IMG/VR virus record: IMGVR_UViG_3300006875_000167 | Coordinates: 1 to 23,857 of that record | DNA length: 23,857 bases | Direction: 5' to 3' (one strand) | Source: a virus | In this document: in pieces, positions 1 to 7,167 of the stretch | Position numbering within the stretch: position 1 is the first letter of the stretch | Layout: each line of letters starts with the position of its first letter | The notes under the pieces: generated by a model | What the model saw: only the letters and a program-made list of their open reading frames with translations | Database searches by the model: none | Told to the model about the DNA's origin: nothing | Program-made: the position numbers and the translations under genes

Positions 1-1
1 A

Positions 2-742
2 AAAGGTGATATAGTAGATCCAGAAAGAAGAAAAGTTTTAGCCAAGATAGGCTCTGATGCGTGGGTTAATAAAGTAAAGTCTTGTTCTTTTGAAGAAAGA
101 AGAGAGTTATTAAAATCATTCACGACTGCGGGAAACAAAAAACAGGAAGAATTAAGATTAAATAGAACTCCAGAGGATTATCAAAGATTGTATCCTTTTG
201 CAAAAGGAAAGGCAGAATATGGAAACTGCGGTTTTTGCGATAAACAAATTATTATTTGGGTTGGAGGAAAACCTAGGCCGAAAATAAGATTTTGTTCTAA
301 AAAATGTAACAATGAGTATCAAAGAATTCATCCATACTTTACTCTTAAGAATACAGGAAAGCCATATCATTCAAATAAAATGAATTGTGAGTTTTTTCTC
401 AGATCCAGACTTGAGCTGTGGATGTCGGAACTACTTGATTATAGTAATCAAGTAACCTCTTGGTTCACATGCCCTTTTTATATAACTTATTTTTATGAAA
501 ATAAAAAAAGAAAATACTACCCAGATTTTTTGATTAATGAAAAATTTTTGATAGAATTAAAGTCAGGATATATTTATAATATGGATGTAAAAAAAACAGA
601 AATAAAATTAAAAACAGCAAATAAATATTGTCTTTCAAAAAATTTAATATTTAAATATTGGCAATTCAATGATCCAAATATGAGTAAAAATAAGTTTTCA
701 AAAGATGAAAGAGTAATCAATTTTATTGAGAATTTAAAATGA
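2..742 (+). CDS. PD-(D/E)XK homing endonuclease, 5' partial
   Basis: The frame is open from the window edge, so the start lies upstream; the first TTG/ATG-like codons inside it are not convincing starts. The visible 246 residues hold a basic N-terminal region, a likely zinc-binding knuckle (Cys76, Cys79, Cys98, Cys102, counted from the edge) and a nuclease core with YYPDF (Asp175) followed by IELK (Glu185, Lys187), the PD-(D/E)XK signature of Vsr/TnsA-like enzymes. A related family of free-standing homing endonucleases is known to sit between the two halves of phage genes fractured by split inteins. The stop overlaps the next gene's ATG (ATGA, 739-742), and that gene begins with a C-intein, so this is probably the endonuclease occupying a fractured polymerase gene. 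It would cut DNA to spread the arrangement. The fold is fairly secure; the homing role is inferred from context. Confidence 0.72.
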   Translation, partial: KGDIVDPERRKVLAKIGSDAWVNKVKSCSFEERRELLKSFTTAGNKKQEELRLNRTPEDYQRLYPFAKGKAEYGNCGFCDKQIIIWVGGKPRPKIRFCSKKCNNEYQRIHPYFTLKNTGKPYHSNKMNCEFFLRSRLELWMSELLDYSNQVTSWFTCPFYITYFYENKKRKYYPDFLINEKFLIELKSGYIYNMDVKKTEIKLKTANKYCLSKNLIFKYWQFNDPNMSKNKFSKDERVINFIENLK

Positions 743-873
743 TTTTTGACGATGAAATAATTTCAATAGAAAAACACGAAAAAGATGATTGTTATGATAT
801 ATCTCTTTTAATAGAAGAGCATTTATATATTAATGAACCCAATTTTATTGCACAAGATATAGTTGTTCACAAT
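739..873 (+). other. C-terminal half of a split intein (IntC)
   Basis: This encodes 45 residues ending in His-Asn, with Cys as the first extein residue at 874-876. It starts at its own ATG, has no upstream extein and carries no N-terminal splicing block, so it can only act in trans. Its length is typical of natural short C-inteins. The partner N-intein is not in this window. Confidence 0.85.
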
Positions 874-2403
874 TGCAAAATGCACGAGAGATATGTAGAA
901 CGAAAAAGAGGAAGGGAAGACTATGATCTTCATCCTATTTTAGAAAATATATTAAATCATACATATGGAGTTATCATATACCAAGAACAAGTAATGAAAA
1001 TATTAAATGTGGTTGGAAATATTCCTATGAGGGATGTAGAAACAGTAAGAAAAGCAATAAGCAAGAAAAAAGTAGAATCATTTATTAAGTATAAGGAGAT
1101 ATTTTTAAAGAATGGAAAAAATAATTTAAATTGCACAAAAGAAGAAATAGAAAATTTGTGGAGGCAGATGGAAAGTTTCGCCGAATATGGCTTCTGCAAG
1201 TCTCACGCAGTAGCTTACTCTCATATAAGCTCGAGACTTCTATACTTAAAATCTCACTTTCCACATGAATTTTATACAGCAATACTACAGTGCGAAGATG
1301 ATACAGACAAAATCAAAGAATATAAAAAAGAAATTAAAAATCATAATATAAAATTAAAAAAACTAGATATAAACAAATCTTCGGATAATTTTTCTCTAGT
1401 TGGAGACGAGATATACTTTGGATTTTCAAATGTCAAAGGCATAGGAAGTAAAGCAGCAGAAGAAATAATAAAACTGCAGCCATTTAATGGATTCATAGAT
1501 TTTCTTGAAAGATTTGGGACTGATGCGAGCGTGTTGAAGCCCATATTATCGTCTAGATGTTTTGCAGAAAATACCCCAGTAAACCTATTTAAGTTTGCAG
1601 AGTACTATAAAACCTTCACAAAGAAAAAACTAGACTCTAAACTGCGTTATCAAAAGAATAATAAAAAGAATAAAGATGAACTAGTAAGGCTGATAAGTTT
1701 GGCAGAAGATACAGATGAGATAAAAAATAAAATCAAGAATGGAGAATTATCTAAATTTGATTTTTCATTCAAAGATACTACATGCAAAGAAATTAAAGAA
1801 AGATATGAATCTATAATAGTGGAAGAAAAAAATGCATGGAAACAGATATGTAAGGTTTTAAACAAGATAAATTCAGCAAAAAAAAGATTCATAGAGAAAG
1901 AAAATTATGAAAAACCAAAATTAGAAGAATTTGATTTTGATTCATATAAAATTAACTCAAAAATAGAAAAAGAACTATCAGATCCTTACGAAGCAGAAAA
2001 AAAGACATATGGTTTTTGCTGGGAGTTCAGGATAGAAAAAAGCAAAGATTTTGTCGGAGGATTAACTTTTGATAAGCTCATGGATATTGAAGAAGAAGAT
2101 TCTTTACCAGTAGAGGTAGAAGTTATATCATTAAATAAAAGAAAAGGCAAAAGAACAGAATATTATCAAATAAAAGTAGAAGATTCTAACGGAGATGAAG
2201 AATCTGTTAATATCTGGAAAGATGATTATGAATTGTATAAAGATGAATTACAAGTTGGCAACTTTTTAAGAATGAGGCTTAGTCCTCCAACAAATGGATT
2301 TAAAACATACACTTTAGAAAGCATAGGCAAAAAAAATTACTACAGTAAGGTTAAAATAAATAAAAATGATGACTATAGAATAATTTTAATGGAAAAAAGC
2401 TAA
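739..2403 (+). CDS. dnaE: Split-intein C-half fused to C-terminal part of DNA polymerase III alpha
   Basis: Residues 1-45 are a C-intein: the block F-like segment with CYDI and the block G end IVVHN are followed by the +1 residue Cys46. From there the protein is replicative polymerase. YGVIIYQEQVM (76-86) and FAEYGFCKSHAVAY (147-160) are the conserved distal part of the PolIII alpha polymerase region, SNVKGIGSKAA (230-240) is the helix-hairpin-helix DNA-binding segment, and roughly 430-530 looks like the OB fold. Residues 280-420 are lysine/glutamate-rich and diverged. Everything N-terminal of the extein, including the catalytic aspartates, is missing. The mature subunit therefore needs trans-splicing to an N-intein partner encoded outside the window. 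The ATG is fixed by the ATGA overlap with the endonuclease, implying translational coupling. The split point differs from that of the cyanobacterial DnaE intein, which falls at FAEY/CF. Confidence 0.88.
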   Translation: MIFDDEIISIEKHEKDDCYDISLLIEEHLYINEPNFIAQDIVVHNCKMHERYVERKRGREDYDLHPILENILNHTYGVIIYQEQVMKILNVVGNIPMRDVETVRKAISKKKVESFIKYKEIFLKNGKNNLNCTKEEIENLWRQMESFAEYGFCKSHAVAYSHISSRLLYLKSHFPHEFYTAILQCEDDTDKIKEYKKEIKNHNIKLKKLDINKSSDNFSLVGDEIYFGFSNVKGIGSKAAEEIIKLQPFNGFIDFLERFGTDASVLKPILSSRCFAENTPVNLFKFAEYYKTFTKKKLDSKLRYQKNNKKNKDELVRLISLAEDTDEIKNKIKNGELSKFDFSFKDTTCKEIKERYESIIVEEKNAWKQICKVLNKINSAKKRFIEKENYEKPKLEEFDFDSYKINSKIEKELSDPYEAEKKTYGFCWEFRIEKSKDFVGGLTFDKLMDIEEEDSLPVEVEVISLNKRKGKRTEYYQIKVEDSNGDEESVNIWKDDYELYKDELQVGNFLRMRLSPPTNGFKTYTLESIGKKNYYSKVKINKNDDYRIILMEKS

Positions 2404-2423
2404 AAAATATAAATTGATAAGAG

Positions 2424-2432
2424 TATATAATA
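2424..2432 (+). promoter_or_regulatory. TATA-like box directly before a start codon
   Basis: TATATAATA ends four bases before the ATG at 2437, and no purine-rich ribosome-binding site is present. The same arrangement recurs before several other genes here. If it is a -10 or phage late-promoter element, the mRNA would be leaderless or nearly so. Confidence 0.35.
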
Positions 2433-2436
2433 TACT

Positions 2437-3000
2437 ATGGATAAAGTAAATCAATTTAATAACTGGGTAGATCAGTGGGATAAAGCCCTAGCCGATGGTA
2501 TCTTTAAAGACATTCCAAAAGAAGATATAAAAATAGAAGATGAAGGCGAATCCAAAGAAAGCTTTTTTGGTGGATTAAATATAAATTCTAAGTCTGAGCC
2601 TTCTGCCGAGGATGTCAGTTATTGGAATGATGTTTCAAACTATTCAGAAGATACAATATTAAATGAAGGTAAAAAAGAAGAAAAATTATCCAATATGACA
2701 AAAAAGGCGGCAGATAACGCAAATCCAATTCAAATAGATACCGTTGGAAAAGATTCTAAGAAAAATCCAGCTAAAAAAGGATTTGCTTCAAATAAAGCCT
2801 TAGAAGAACTTGATGAATTAAAGAAAAAATTACATTCACTAGAGAATGAGATGCTAACCAAGGAAGCATTAGGTCAAGATTATAAAAAATTAGAGAAAGA
2901 AATGAAAAAAGTTTACTCTATTATTGACAAGGTTAGCGATGAATTAAATCAAGGAAGATTTGAAACAGAATCAGAAGAAGATAACGAAGAAGACGAATAA
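2437..3000 (+). CDS. Hypothetical acidic coiled-coil protein
   Basis: I do not recognise this 187-residue protein. The N-terminal third begins with a Trp-containing helix (NNWVDQWDKAL, 8-18) and is rich in Asp/Glu. Residues 75-118 are a low-complexity Lys/Asn/Ala linker. Residues 119-175 have heptad-like Leu spacing, predicting a coiled coil, and the C-terminus is a run of acidic residues. It has no signal peptide or membrane segment. It follows the polymerase gene after 33 bases on the same strand, with a TATA-like box rather than a ribosome-binding site before the ATG. The layout would suit a virion assembly, scaffold-like or DNA-mimic protein, but nothing in the sequence proves any of these. 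Confidence 0.7.
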   Translation: MDKVNQFNNWVDQWDKALADGIFKDIPKEDIKIEDEGESKESFFGGLNINSKSEPSAEDVSYWNDVSNYSEDTILNEGKKEEKLSNMTKKAADNANPIQIDTVGKDSKKNPAKKGFASNKALEELDELKKKLHSLENEMLTKEALGQDYKKLEKEMKKVYSIIDKVSDELNQGRFETESEEDNEEDE

Positions 3001-3029
3001 TTTAAAGCTCTAGAATGGTATTAATAAAT

Positions 3030-3048
3030 GCCAAGAGCAATCTTTGGC
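3030..3048 (+). promoter_or_regulatory. Small imperfect hairpin before a glycosyltransferase-like gene
   Basis: GCCAAGA and TCTTTGGC can pair around GCAA with one bulge, and TTTT follows directly. It lies just before the ATG at 3053. It could be a weak terminator or a start-site structure. A 13-codon ORF (ATG at 3028, stop 3067-3069) runs through it and overlaps the downstream start. Confidence 0.25.
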
Positions 3049-3052
3049 TTTT

Positions 3053-4150
3053 ATGAAGTTAATTTATAAAAAAAATAAAAATAATAAAACTATTAAAAAC
3101 TTTGTTTTTAAAAAACACATATTTAATAATTCTAATAAAAAAGAAAATTTAATTATAACAAACTTTAGTGAATTTGGTGTAGAAACTCTTGCCTGTCTTT
3201 ATTCTATTCCTTTATTATCAAAAATACATTCAAATTTTAAAACAATAGTAGTAGGTTGGAGTGGCAGAGAATATCTTTATAGACACATAGCCGATGAATT
3301 TTGGGAATTAGATGAGGAGTTTTACTATTTAAAAGATTACAGCAATGCCTTTAAGAATGATAGTAAAGATATAATAAAACTAGAGGAAGAATTAAAAAAA
3401 CTTGGAAAGTTAATACCAACATCATTTTTAGGAAATTTTTTTGTAGCCAAAATTTGTAAAAATTGTTTAAACGTTTGGATGGATGAAACTTTTGTATGTA
3501 AAAGTTGCAACAGTAAAAACATATCTTTACCTTTACTAGAAACACTAGACAAAACTATTGCAGTAGATGTACCTCTGCCGAAAGAAAGAGGCATCAAGGT
3601 TCCAGAAAATAGTGTGGCAATATTTGCCAGAAATAGAAAAACATACGGGAGAAATTTGCCTAAAGAATTTTATTTAAAATTAAATTCTTCTTTAAGAGAA
3701 AATGGATTTAATCCAATATATTTAGGAGAAAATTCATCTAGCTTGAACATGCCGGATTGTATTGATTTTTCAAGCATGCCTTGTGCAAAAGAATTAGATT
3801 TTACACTTGAAGTTTTATCAAAAGTTAAATTTTCAATACAATTTTGGACCGCTAGCACAAGGTTATCGGCAATTACAAAAACTCCATTTATATTGGTAGA
3901 AAGCCCAAATCAAGTTGCACATCAAACTCAAGAACTTCAAAGAATAGCACTAACTAGTGATTTTGATAAAAAAAAGATAATTGTTTGCCATTATGTGGAT
4001 TTTTTAAAAGAACAAGAAGAAGGTATAAATCTTATAAATCAGGCAATAAAAGAAATAAAAGAAAATAATTGGAATCATATAATAGGAATGGTAAAAGATA
4101 AAGAAATTTTACATTCTATTATAAAGAATAATAATTTAGAAAAGTGGTAA
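3053..4150 (+). CDS. GT-B glycosyltransferase-like protein (heptosyltransferase-type) with zinc-ribbon insertion
   Basis: About 365 residues. The C-terminal half resembles the nucleotide-sugar-binding domain of family 9 (ADP-heptose-type) glycosyltransferases: VAIFARNRKTYGRNLP starts a Rossmann-like domain, a 'lengthy-name-to-Leu-Gly-Glu' strand-loop (IYLGE) follows, and a conserved segment (FWTASTRLSAITKTPFILVE) ends the fold. The N-terminal half has ETLACLYSIPLL and VVGWSGREYL in GT-B positions. An unusual CxxC-x11-CxxC (CKNC...CKSC) sits in the middle and probably binds zinc. I chose ATG 3053 rather than the TTG at 3044. The gene is followed two bases later by a second protein of similar size and layout, so the pair probably acts on the same glycan or forms a heteromer. 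The family call is by motif impression, not alignment. Confidence 0.55.
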   Translation: MKLIYKKNKNNKTIKNFVFKKHIFNNSNKKENLIITNFSEFGVETLACLYSIPLLSKIHSNFKTIVVGWSGREYLYRHIADEFWELDEEFYYLKDYSNAFKNDSKDIIKLEEELKKLGKLIPTSFLGNFFVAKICKNCLNVWMDETFVCKSCNSKNISLPLLETLDKTIAVDVPLPKERGIKVPENSVAIFARNRKTYGRNLPKEFYLKLNSSLRENGFNPIYLGENSSSLNMPDCIDFSSMPCAKELDFTLEVLSKVKFSIQFWTASTRLSAITKTPFILVESPNQVAHQTQELQRIALTSDFDKKKIIVCHYVDFLKEQEEGINLINQAIKEIKENNWNHIIGMVKDKEILHSIIKNNNLEKW

Positions 4151-4152
4151 TC

Positions 4153-5295
4153 ATGAAATCAGTAGAATTTTTAAATAATGTATGTGAAAAAATAGGTTTT
4201 AAAAGACAGAAATATGATGATGAAAATGTACCAACAGACTTAGATGATATACTTGTAATACCTTATTTTGGAGATAATAAACACATATATATATTGTCAA
4301 CATTTATACTTAATAACTTTAAAAAACTTAAGAGTTCAAAATATTTAATATTAATAAGCTATCCAGGTTTGTCTCATTTATTTCCATATGTAGACGAATA
4401 TTGGTCTCCAACAGACTTATCGAATATCAATCATGTTTTTAATAATTCAGAATACTTTGAAAATAAATCAACATTTTATTTAAATCTTCTAAGAACATTA
4501 AATGAAAATTTTAGAAATGTAGTAGATTCAAGCTTTTTCAAAGAATTATATTACAATAAGTTTTTAAATAAGTTTTGGGATTTTTTTAACTTTGAAACAA
4601 ATATTTTTTTACCAATGATACCCAGTTCTTCAGTTTTATCAAAAGATATCATTAAAAGCTTAAATTCAAACAATTATAAATTATTTATTTATCCATCACA
4701 AACAATTAATGTATGGAGTAATGGAAAATACAACAAAGTTATAGTATCTAAAAACTTTTATATTGAGTTATTAAAGTATTTAAAAGAAAATGAGATATTT
4801 CCAGTAGTTTGGAACAATAATTTTTCATATGATTTAAACAATGAATTTAAAAACTATACAGATTGTTTGATAATAAATTCAAATAATATGTTTGAAATAC
4901 TTCCAGCTATGAGGATGACAGGTTTGTGTTTAGATATATTCAATAGTGTTTCTAAATTTTCAATAATAGCAAGAACTCCATCACTAATATTTGAAGAGAG
5001 AAACAAATACTTTTTAACAAAAGAATATGAAATAGATGACCTGGTGGACTTGGGATTACCGGGAAAAAGAATATTTACATTTTCTAACACACTAATTAGA
5101 GGTGATAAAAATTATTGGACAAAAGACATATTTGAACCAATAATTTCATATTGTAAAGAGTATCTGCCATATGTGGATAGAGAATCTTTGCCCAATACAT
5201 CTGAGATTGATTCTAAAATGGACGTTTCATTAATAAGAAAAATAAAGAATAAAAGGCTTGGAACAAAATTTATTAAAATAGAAAAGTTGATATAA
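4153..5295 (+). CDS. GT-B-like protein, probable diverged partner of the preceding glycosyltransferase
   Basis: About 380 residues, starting at ATG 4153, two bases after the upstream stop; an in-frame GTG at 4144 is less likely. The layout mirrors its neighbour: an N-terminal alpha/beta region (ILVIPYFGDNKHIYILSTFIL, then VDEYW), a middle helical part, and a C-terminal Rossmann-like part with KLFIYPSQTINVWSNGKY, then IFPVVWNN and LDIFNSVSKFSIIARTPSLIFEE, matching the neighbour's 'AITKTPFILVE' element. It lacks the CxxC pairs. This suggests an old tandem duplication with divergence; it could be a catalytically altered subunit. No transmembrane segment or signal peptide is visible. The C-terminus is basic. 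Confidence 0.5.
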   Translation: MKSVEFLNNVCEKIGFKRQKYDDENVPTDLDDILVIPYFGDNKHIYILSTFILNNFKKLKSSKYLILISYPGLSHLFPYVDEYWSPTDLSNINHVFNNSEYFENKSTFYLNLLRTLNENFRNVVDSSFFKELYYNKFLNKFWDFFNFETNIFLPMIPSSSVLSKDIIKSLNSNNYKLFIYPSQTINVWSNGKYNKVIVSKNFYIELLKYLKENEIFPVVWNNNFSYDLNNEFKNYTDCLIINSNNMFEILPAMRMTGLCLDIFNSVSKFSIIARTPSLIFEERNKYFLTKEYEIDDLVDLGLPGKRIFTFSNTLIRGDKNYWTKDIFEPIISYCKEYLPYVDRESLPNTSEIDSKMDVSLIRKIKNKRLGTKFIKIEKLI

Positions 5296-5349
5296 AAAAT
5301 ATTTTCAGTAAAATAAACAGAACAAGATCCAAATTAAAAAGGAAAAAAA

Positions 5350-5589
5350 ATGAAAGTATATGTAATAAGAGATGATAGCTACTACTCAATGAACAGAAAA
5401 GAAAAAGAAGATATATTTAAAAAATCTTTAAGTGTATTTAAGAAAAAAGTCTCAGACAGTGGTGTTTTGCAAGAATGCAGAAAAAGAGAATTTTATGAAA
5501 GCCCTGGGCAAAAAAGAAGAAGAAAGAAGAAAGAGTCAGATTTAGTAAAAAGGAAAGAGCAAAGAAAAAATAACATGATGGGGTTATGA
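5350..5589 (+). CDS. rpsU: Ribosomal protein bS21 (phage-encoded)
   Basis: This 79-residue protein matches bS21 over its length. The core from residue 30 reads FKKKVSDSGVLQECRKREFYE, followed by a very basic helix (QKRRRKKKESDLVKRKEQRK), as in bacterial bS21. bS21 sits on the 30S platform beside the anti-Shine-Dalgarno end of 16S rRNA and aids mRNA recruitment. Phage copies are known in large and marine phages and are thought to exchange into host ribosomes. The N-terminal 20 residues differ from the usual bacterial form. AAGGA lies about 10 bases before the ATG, so this gene has a clear ribosome-binding site. It overlaps the convergent fibre gene by six bases at the stop codons. The window also encodes IF3, which strengthens the translation role. 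Confidence 0.9.
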   Translation: MKVYVIRDDSYYSMNRKEKEDIFKKSLSVFKKKVSDSGVLQECRKREFYESPGQKRRRKKKESDLVKRKEQRKNNMMGL

Positions 5590-7110
5590 ATCATTACCTC
5601 TTTCGATATGATTGCTTCTGCCATCTACGTGAGGGCTTTTCCAAAATCTCTGAATTAACCCTTTTGTTAGTTTGTAATGACCGTGATGCTTTCTTGTTTT
5701 AAACATGTTAATATTTTGAGAACCACAGTTGGCAGAATTGAAAAAATACCCTAAACCATTTGATGTTTGACTTATGGTATCGGTACTAAATGATACTGTT
5801 ATTACATCTCCTCCTCCAAATTCACCAAACTGTATCCTAATTGGGTAATAGTTACCAGAAATTAAAGGCAAAGATGTTGTTCCTTGGCGTAATCTAGGAC
5901 CGTGTAGACCGCCATTATCGACCAGGGCATTGGAAGAAGAGTATCCAGAAATGGCTGAATCTCCAAGCCATAAGTAACTGGCATCATCTGAGTTTGTGTA
6001 AAATGTATAATTTTCATTGGAACTAGGCCGGAAGTATCCTATCCACTCCCAACTATAATTGTCTGCATCGCTAGTGAAATTTTCAATAGTTGTCAGACTA
6101 TTATGATCTCCGTGAAGGGTAGCAGTAGAAAACCAATTTGTATCATTGCTAAAATATCCTACATATCTTGTTCCACACAAACCATTATAATAAGTTATTG
6201 TAGATGTAGAAGTCGGAGTCGGAGTTAAGGTAGGTGTAGGAGTTGGTGTCTCAGTAATTAAAGGGGTTTCAGTTGGTGTAGGAGTGGGCGAAGATACCTC
6301 CCAACAAAATTCAATATAAGTTCCTGCTGATATGATTCCTGTAGGTTGGTCGAGATTAATAACATATCCTTGGCCACCTTGAAAATAAACAGAATTTGAT
6401 TGACTAATACTCGTAATTGATACTTGAATTCCATTAATATTTGCCGTAGATCCAATTGGTAAATCAGCTGTGCCGGGGTAATCTTCACTTAAAACAAATA
6501 AACTTGAATTGCCACTTGATGGGTCATATCCATATAAATATTGTCTAACAGTGTAACAATTATTAAGTGTAGCAGTTGGTGTAGGTGTAGCAGTTGGTGT
6601 AGGTGTAGCAGTTGGTGTTGGCGTAGCAGTTGGTGTTGGCGTAGCAGTTGGTGTAGGTGTAGCAGTTGGTGTAGGTGTAGGTGTTGGCGTTATAGCCGTA
6701 CCATCAGCATTAAAAACTTGTAATGTATTTCCTGATAAGTCTACAGTTTGAAAACTATCCGTTTTTATGGCATACTCAGTATTTCCACCTGCAGGATCCG
6801 TGGTAGTTAATACCAAACTATATGATCCTGCACTAGCCGTGTAATTTAAAATAAAATCTACGACTTGAAAAGTTTGAGAAATATTATTTTTTGACACAAA
6901 AACCGATGTCAGGATGCTTCCACCACCATTAAGCCCAGAATAAAGTTTAGCAGTAATGCCATCGACAGAACCAGATCCTCTTTTCATAGAAAAGGAACCT
7001 TTATCTATTGTATATGAAGATGATAAAGTAAAATTAAAAATTCTACTATTAGCTGAACTTACCGGGTTATTTGCACCAGTTTGATCGGTTGTAAGATAAA
7101 TATTACTCAT
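5584..7110 (-). CDS. PA14-domain fibre/adhesin-like protein with Thr-Pro repeat linkers
   Basis: About 508 residues from ATG 7110; an in-frame ATG at 7134 would add eight residues. It has three globular parts: an N-terminal beta-rich domain (about 1-135), a middle beta domain bounded by Cys residues (NNCYTVRQYLYGY to IEFCWEV), and a PA14 domain in the last 180 residues, recognisable by WEWIGYFRP, YTFYTNSDDASYLWLGD and YYPIRIQFGEFGGGD. PA14 domains typically bind carbohydrate. The parts are joined by two low-complexity linkers of Thr-Pro-Thr-Ala and Thr-Pro-Thr-Glu type. The C-terminal tail is basic and His-rich. No signal peptide is visible, as expected for a virion protein. It follows another structural gene, so a tail-fibre or capsid-decorating adhesin is the likeliest role. 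The start codon lies at the edge of an 18-bp perfect inverted repeat. Confidence 0.7.
   Translation of the reverse strand: MSNIYLTTDQTGANNPVSSANSRIFNFTLSSSYTIDKGSFSMKRGSGSVDGITAKLYSGLNGGGSILTSVFVSKNNISQTFQVVDFILNYTASAGSYSLVLTTTDPAGGNTEYAIKTDSFQTVDLSGNTLQVFNADGTAITPTPTPTPTATPTPTATPTPTATPTPTATPTPTATPTPTATLNNCYTVRQYLYGYDPSSGNSSLFVLSEDYPGTADLPIGSTANINGIQVSITSISQSNSVYFQGGQGYVINLDQPTGIISAGTYIEFCWEVSSPTPTPTETPLITETPTPTPTLTPTPTSTSTITYYNGLCGTRYVGYFSNDTNWFSTATLHGDHNSLTTIENFTSDADNYSWEWIGYFRPSSNENYTFYTNSDDASYLWLGDSAISGYSSSNALVDNGGLHGPRLRQGTTSLPLISGNYYPIRIQFGEFGGGDVITVSFSTDTISQTSNGLGYFFNSANCGSQNINMFKTRKHHGHYKLTKGLIQRFWKSPHVDGRSNHIERGNDS
6569..6692 (-). repeat. 18-bp tandem repeat encoding the Thr-Pro linker
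   Basis: Six direct copies of an 18-base unit (GTAGCAGTTGGTGTAGGT on the + strand, with two variable third-base positions) run from 6569 to 6676, and a partial copy continues to about 6692. On the coding (-) strand each unit encodes Thr-Pro-Thr-Pro-Thr-Ala. Copy number is likely to vary by slippage, which would change linker length without breaking the frame. Confidence 0.9.
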
Positions 7111-7158
7111 ATAATACGGGTATTGAAGGAACATTCACAACAATACCCGTATTATATG
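7108..7158 (-). repeat. 18-bp perfect inverted repeat at the fibre gene start
   Basis: The arms are CATATAATACGGGTATTG (7108-7125) and its exact complement (7141-7158), around a 15-base loop. On the - strand the 3' arm ends in the ATG at 7110, and the loop contains the alternative ATG at 7134. The 5' arm contains TATAAT. No T-run follows, so it is not a classical terminator. It could hide the start codon in read-through mRNA from the upstream gene while transcripts starting inside the arm escape, as known for some T4 late genes. Confidence 0.85.
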
Positions 7159-7167
7159 TATTAAGCT

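Noticed and set aside
1177-1206. FAEYGFCKSH as a cyanobacterial-type DnaE split-intein junction
   Set aside because: The extein reads straight through; the splice junction is upstream at 873/874.
3028-3069. 13-codon ORF before the first GT-B gene as a leader peptide gene
   Set aside because: It has no ribosome-binding site and no repeated codon pattern; the overlap with the downstream start may be chance.
6569-6692. CRISPR-like array
   Set aside because: The units are contiguous 18-base coding repeats with no spacers and keep an open reading frame.
6541-6723. + strand ORF with Cys/Ser/Trp repeats
   Set aside because: It is the antisense shadow of the Thr-Pro repeat in the fibre gene; it has no ribosome-binding site and a composition forced by the repeat.
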